Below are positions 5,767 through 6,714 of a stretch of 6,714 nucleotides of DNA, piece after piece. Origin of the DNA: Candidatus Bipolaricaulota bacterium (lineage in GTDB: Bacteria > Bipolaricaulota > Bipolaricaulia > M55B111); assembly GCA_018334595.1 (NCBI GenBank), contig JAGXLQ010000072.1:1-6714 (forward strand). Direction: 5' to 3'. The notes under the pieces are model-generated. The model saw only the letters and a list, made by a program, of their open reading frames with translations. It was not told the origin of the DNA and searched no databases. Positions within the stretch are counted from its first letter, which is position 1. Each line of letters begins with the position of its first letter. Made by a program: the position numbers and the translations under genes.

Positions 5767-5785
5767 CAACCAAAGTGGAGATAAT

Positions 5786-6714
5786 ATGGAGACAAAGAAA
5801 GATAACCGCTCCGAAGAGGTTCCCGGGATCAGCCCGGTTGGTGAGGGTGCTAGGAGGGTAGACGCGAAGGATAAGGTTACCGGTGACGCCAAATTTGCCG
5901 CCGACATTTCTCCTCCCGGTGTTCTTACTACTGTTGTAGTTAGAAGCACCGTAACCAGGGGGTCCATACGCGATTGGAACCTTCAAAACGTCCGGGAGAT
6001 GGACGGGGTAGAAGCGGTGCTTACCGCAGATGAGATCCTTGGAGAGAACGTAGTCCCGGTTATAGAAGACGATCAACCGGTGCTGGCAGAATCGGAGGTA
6101 AGGTACGACGGGGAACCCGTCGCCCTGATTGCCGTTAGAGGGAGGCGCAGGGCAGATGAAATCCGTGAGCTAGTCCGGGTGGAGTACGTGGAAGAGGATC
6201 CAGTGCTCGACCCTCAGGAGAGCCTGCAGGAAGATAGCCCCGATGTTGCCCAGCCCGAGTTCAGCGAAGGCCACAACCTATTCACGAAGCTAGAGATCGA
6301 CAAGGGCGACGTGGAAAAAGCCATAGAAGACTCTCCGATCGTCGTGGAAGGTGAGTATCGGACCGGCTACCAGGAACATGCATATATGGAACCCCAGGGC
6401 GTTGTTGCCCTGCCCGCACCCCACGGCGGTATCGAAATCAGGGGGACGATGCAATGCCCCTATTACGTGAGGAACGCCGTTTCCAGAGTACTGGGCCGAC
6501 CGCTGAACAGGATAAAAGTCGTTCAGGTGGCCACCGGCGGGGCATTTGGCGGCAAGGAAGACGTTCCGTCTCAGCTGGCTGCTTACGCTGCCCTCCTTTC
6601 GGATGCCACTAACGAGCCGGTAAAGTTGATTTACGACAGAAGGGAGGACATAAGGGTAACGAGCAAAAGACATCCTTCAGTGGTCCGATATGAGAGCGCG
6701 GCCGACCGGGATGG
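5786..6714 (+). CDS. xdhA: Xanthine dehydrogenase, molybdenum-binding subunit, 3' end cut off
   Basis: This is the N-terminal 309 residues of a xanthine oxidase family large subunit, which hydroxylates hypoxanthine/xanthine toward urate at a molybdopterin centre. It is open to the right edge; full-length relatives have about 750-790 residues. The family opening VGEGARRVDAKDKVTGDAKF is at 18-37 and the a/b hammerhead domain spans about 28-140. EGEYRTGYQEHAYMEPQG (188-205) and TMQCPYYVR (221-229) follow, with Q223 probably equal to bovine Gln767. The cofactor loop GGAFGGKE (251-258) holds E258, matching catalytic Glu802. Typical DRREDIRVTSKRHP is at 284-297. The other catalytic residues lie outside the window. 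GGAG (5777-5780) five bases before the ATG supports the start. No FAD or iron-sulfur domain is fused, so separate xdhB and xdhC subunits are expected downstream. The fragment is moderately acidic (58 D+E versus 38 K+R). Related purine or aldehyde hydroxylases remain possible. Confidence 0.9.
   Translation, partial: METKKDNRSEEVPGISPVGEGARRVDAKDKVTGDAKFAADISPPGVLTTVVVRSTVTRGSIRDWNLQNVREMDGVEAVLTADEILGENVVPVIEDDQPVLAESEVRYDGEPVALIAVRGRRRADEIRELVRVEYVEEDPVLDPQESLQEDSPDVAQPEFSEGHNLFTKLEIDKGDVEKAIEDSPIVVEGEYRTGYQEHAYMEPQGVVALPAPHGGIEIRGTMQCPYYVRNAVSRVLGRPLNRIKVVQVATGGAFGGKEDVPSQLAAYAALLSDATNEPVKLIYDRREDIRVTSKRHPSVVRYESAADRD

Larger units (their letters stand above)
5480..5785. other. 306-base non-coding gap before xdhA
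   Basis: No plausible gene was found on either strand; the minus-strand open frames here only mirror the coding bias of the flanking genes. The gap holds the dyad at 5591-5622, the direct repeat at 5728-5766, and a small inverted repeat CTAGA-GGTT-TCTAG at 5738-5751. AATTG with a following purine or CA recurs at 5564, 5650, 5729 and 5760. The best promoter-like pair is TTGAAA (5615-5620) and TACATT (5640-5645), spaced 19 bases, which is weak. No terminator with a T-run follows the deaminase stop. Confidence 0.6.

Noticed and set aside
5480..5785. CRISPR array, tRNA or known riboswitch in the gap before xdhA
   Set aside because: There are no regularly spaced repeats beyond one 8-base pair, no cloverleaf, and no purine-riboswitch core that I can recognise.
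5695..6076. Minus-strand open frames across the gap and start of xdhA
   Set aside because: They overlap the well-supported xdhA frame antisense and have no recognisable motif or ribosome-binding site.
6290..6673. Minus-strand open frame of 127 codons within xdhA
   Set aside because: It is antisense to the region encoding the cofactor-loop motif GGAFGGKE and is explained by coding bias.

Overview
The window carries two divergent gene groups around a short regulatory region at about 3051-3283. On the minus strand, reading leftward, is an ABC importer operon of the BMP/nucleoside type (NupOPQ-like): a double-domain ATPase, a first permease, and a second permease cut by the window's left edge. 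On the plus strand, reading rightward, are a small membrane protein of the CTP-dependent polyprenol/dolichol/phytol kinase family, an amidohydrolase best read as 8-oxoguanine deaminase, and the 5' part of a xanthine dehydrogenase molybdenum subunit (xdhA) that runs off the right edge.

The transporter, the deaminase and XdhA make a coherent purine-catabolism neighbourhood. The importer would bring in nucleosides or bases, the deaminase would turn 8-oxoguanine into urate, and xanthine dehydrogenase would hydroxylate hypoxanthine/xanthine to urate. The substrate-binding lipoprotein usually found with such importers is not in the window. The polyprenol-kinase-like gene does not obviously belong to this pathway.

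The organism is a prokaryote that I cannot place with confidence. Codon use is mixed (AGG as well as CGN arginine codons) and composition is moderately GC-rich by eye. A perfect TTGACA with a fair -10 element points to a bacterium. Against that, the ATPase, kinase and deaminase starts lack a good Shine-Dalgarno and have a TATA/-10-like element about 20-26 bases before the start codon, while both permeases, which are internal operon genes, have clear or fair ribosome-binding sites. That leaderless-first-gene pattern is common in archaea and some bacteria. The kinase-like protein also reads like archaeal members as I remember them.

The non-coding parts hold the less ordinary signals: a perfect 16-bp palindrome directly in front of the ATPase start, a strong bulged hairpin upstream of the kinase-like gene, and a 306-base gap before xdhA with an imperfect dyad and a spaced direct repeat. 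No RNA genes, CRISPR arrays, insertion sequences or canonical terminators were seen, and no clearly new system is evident.
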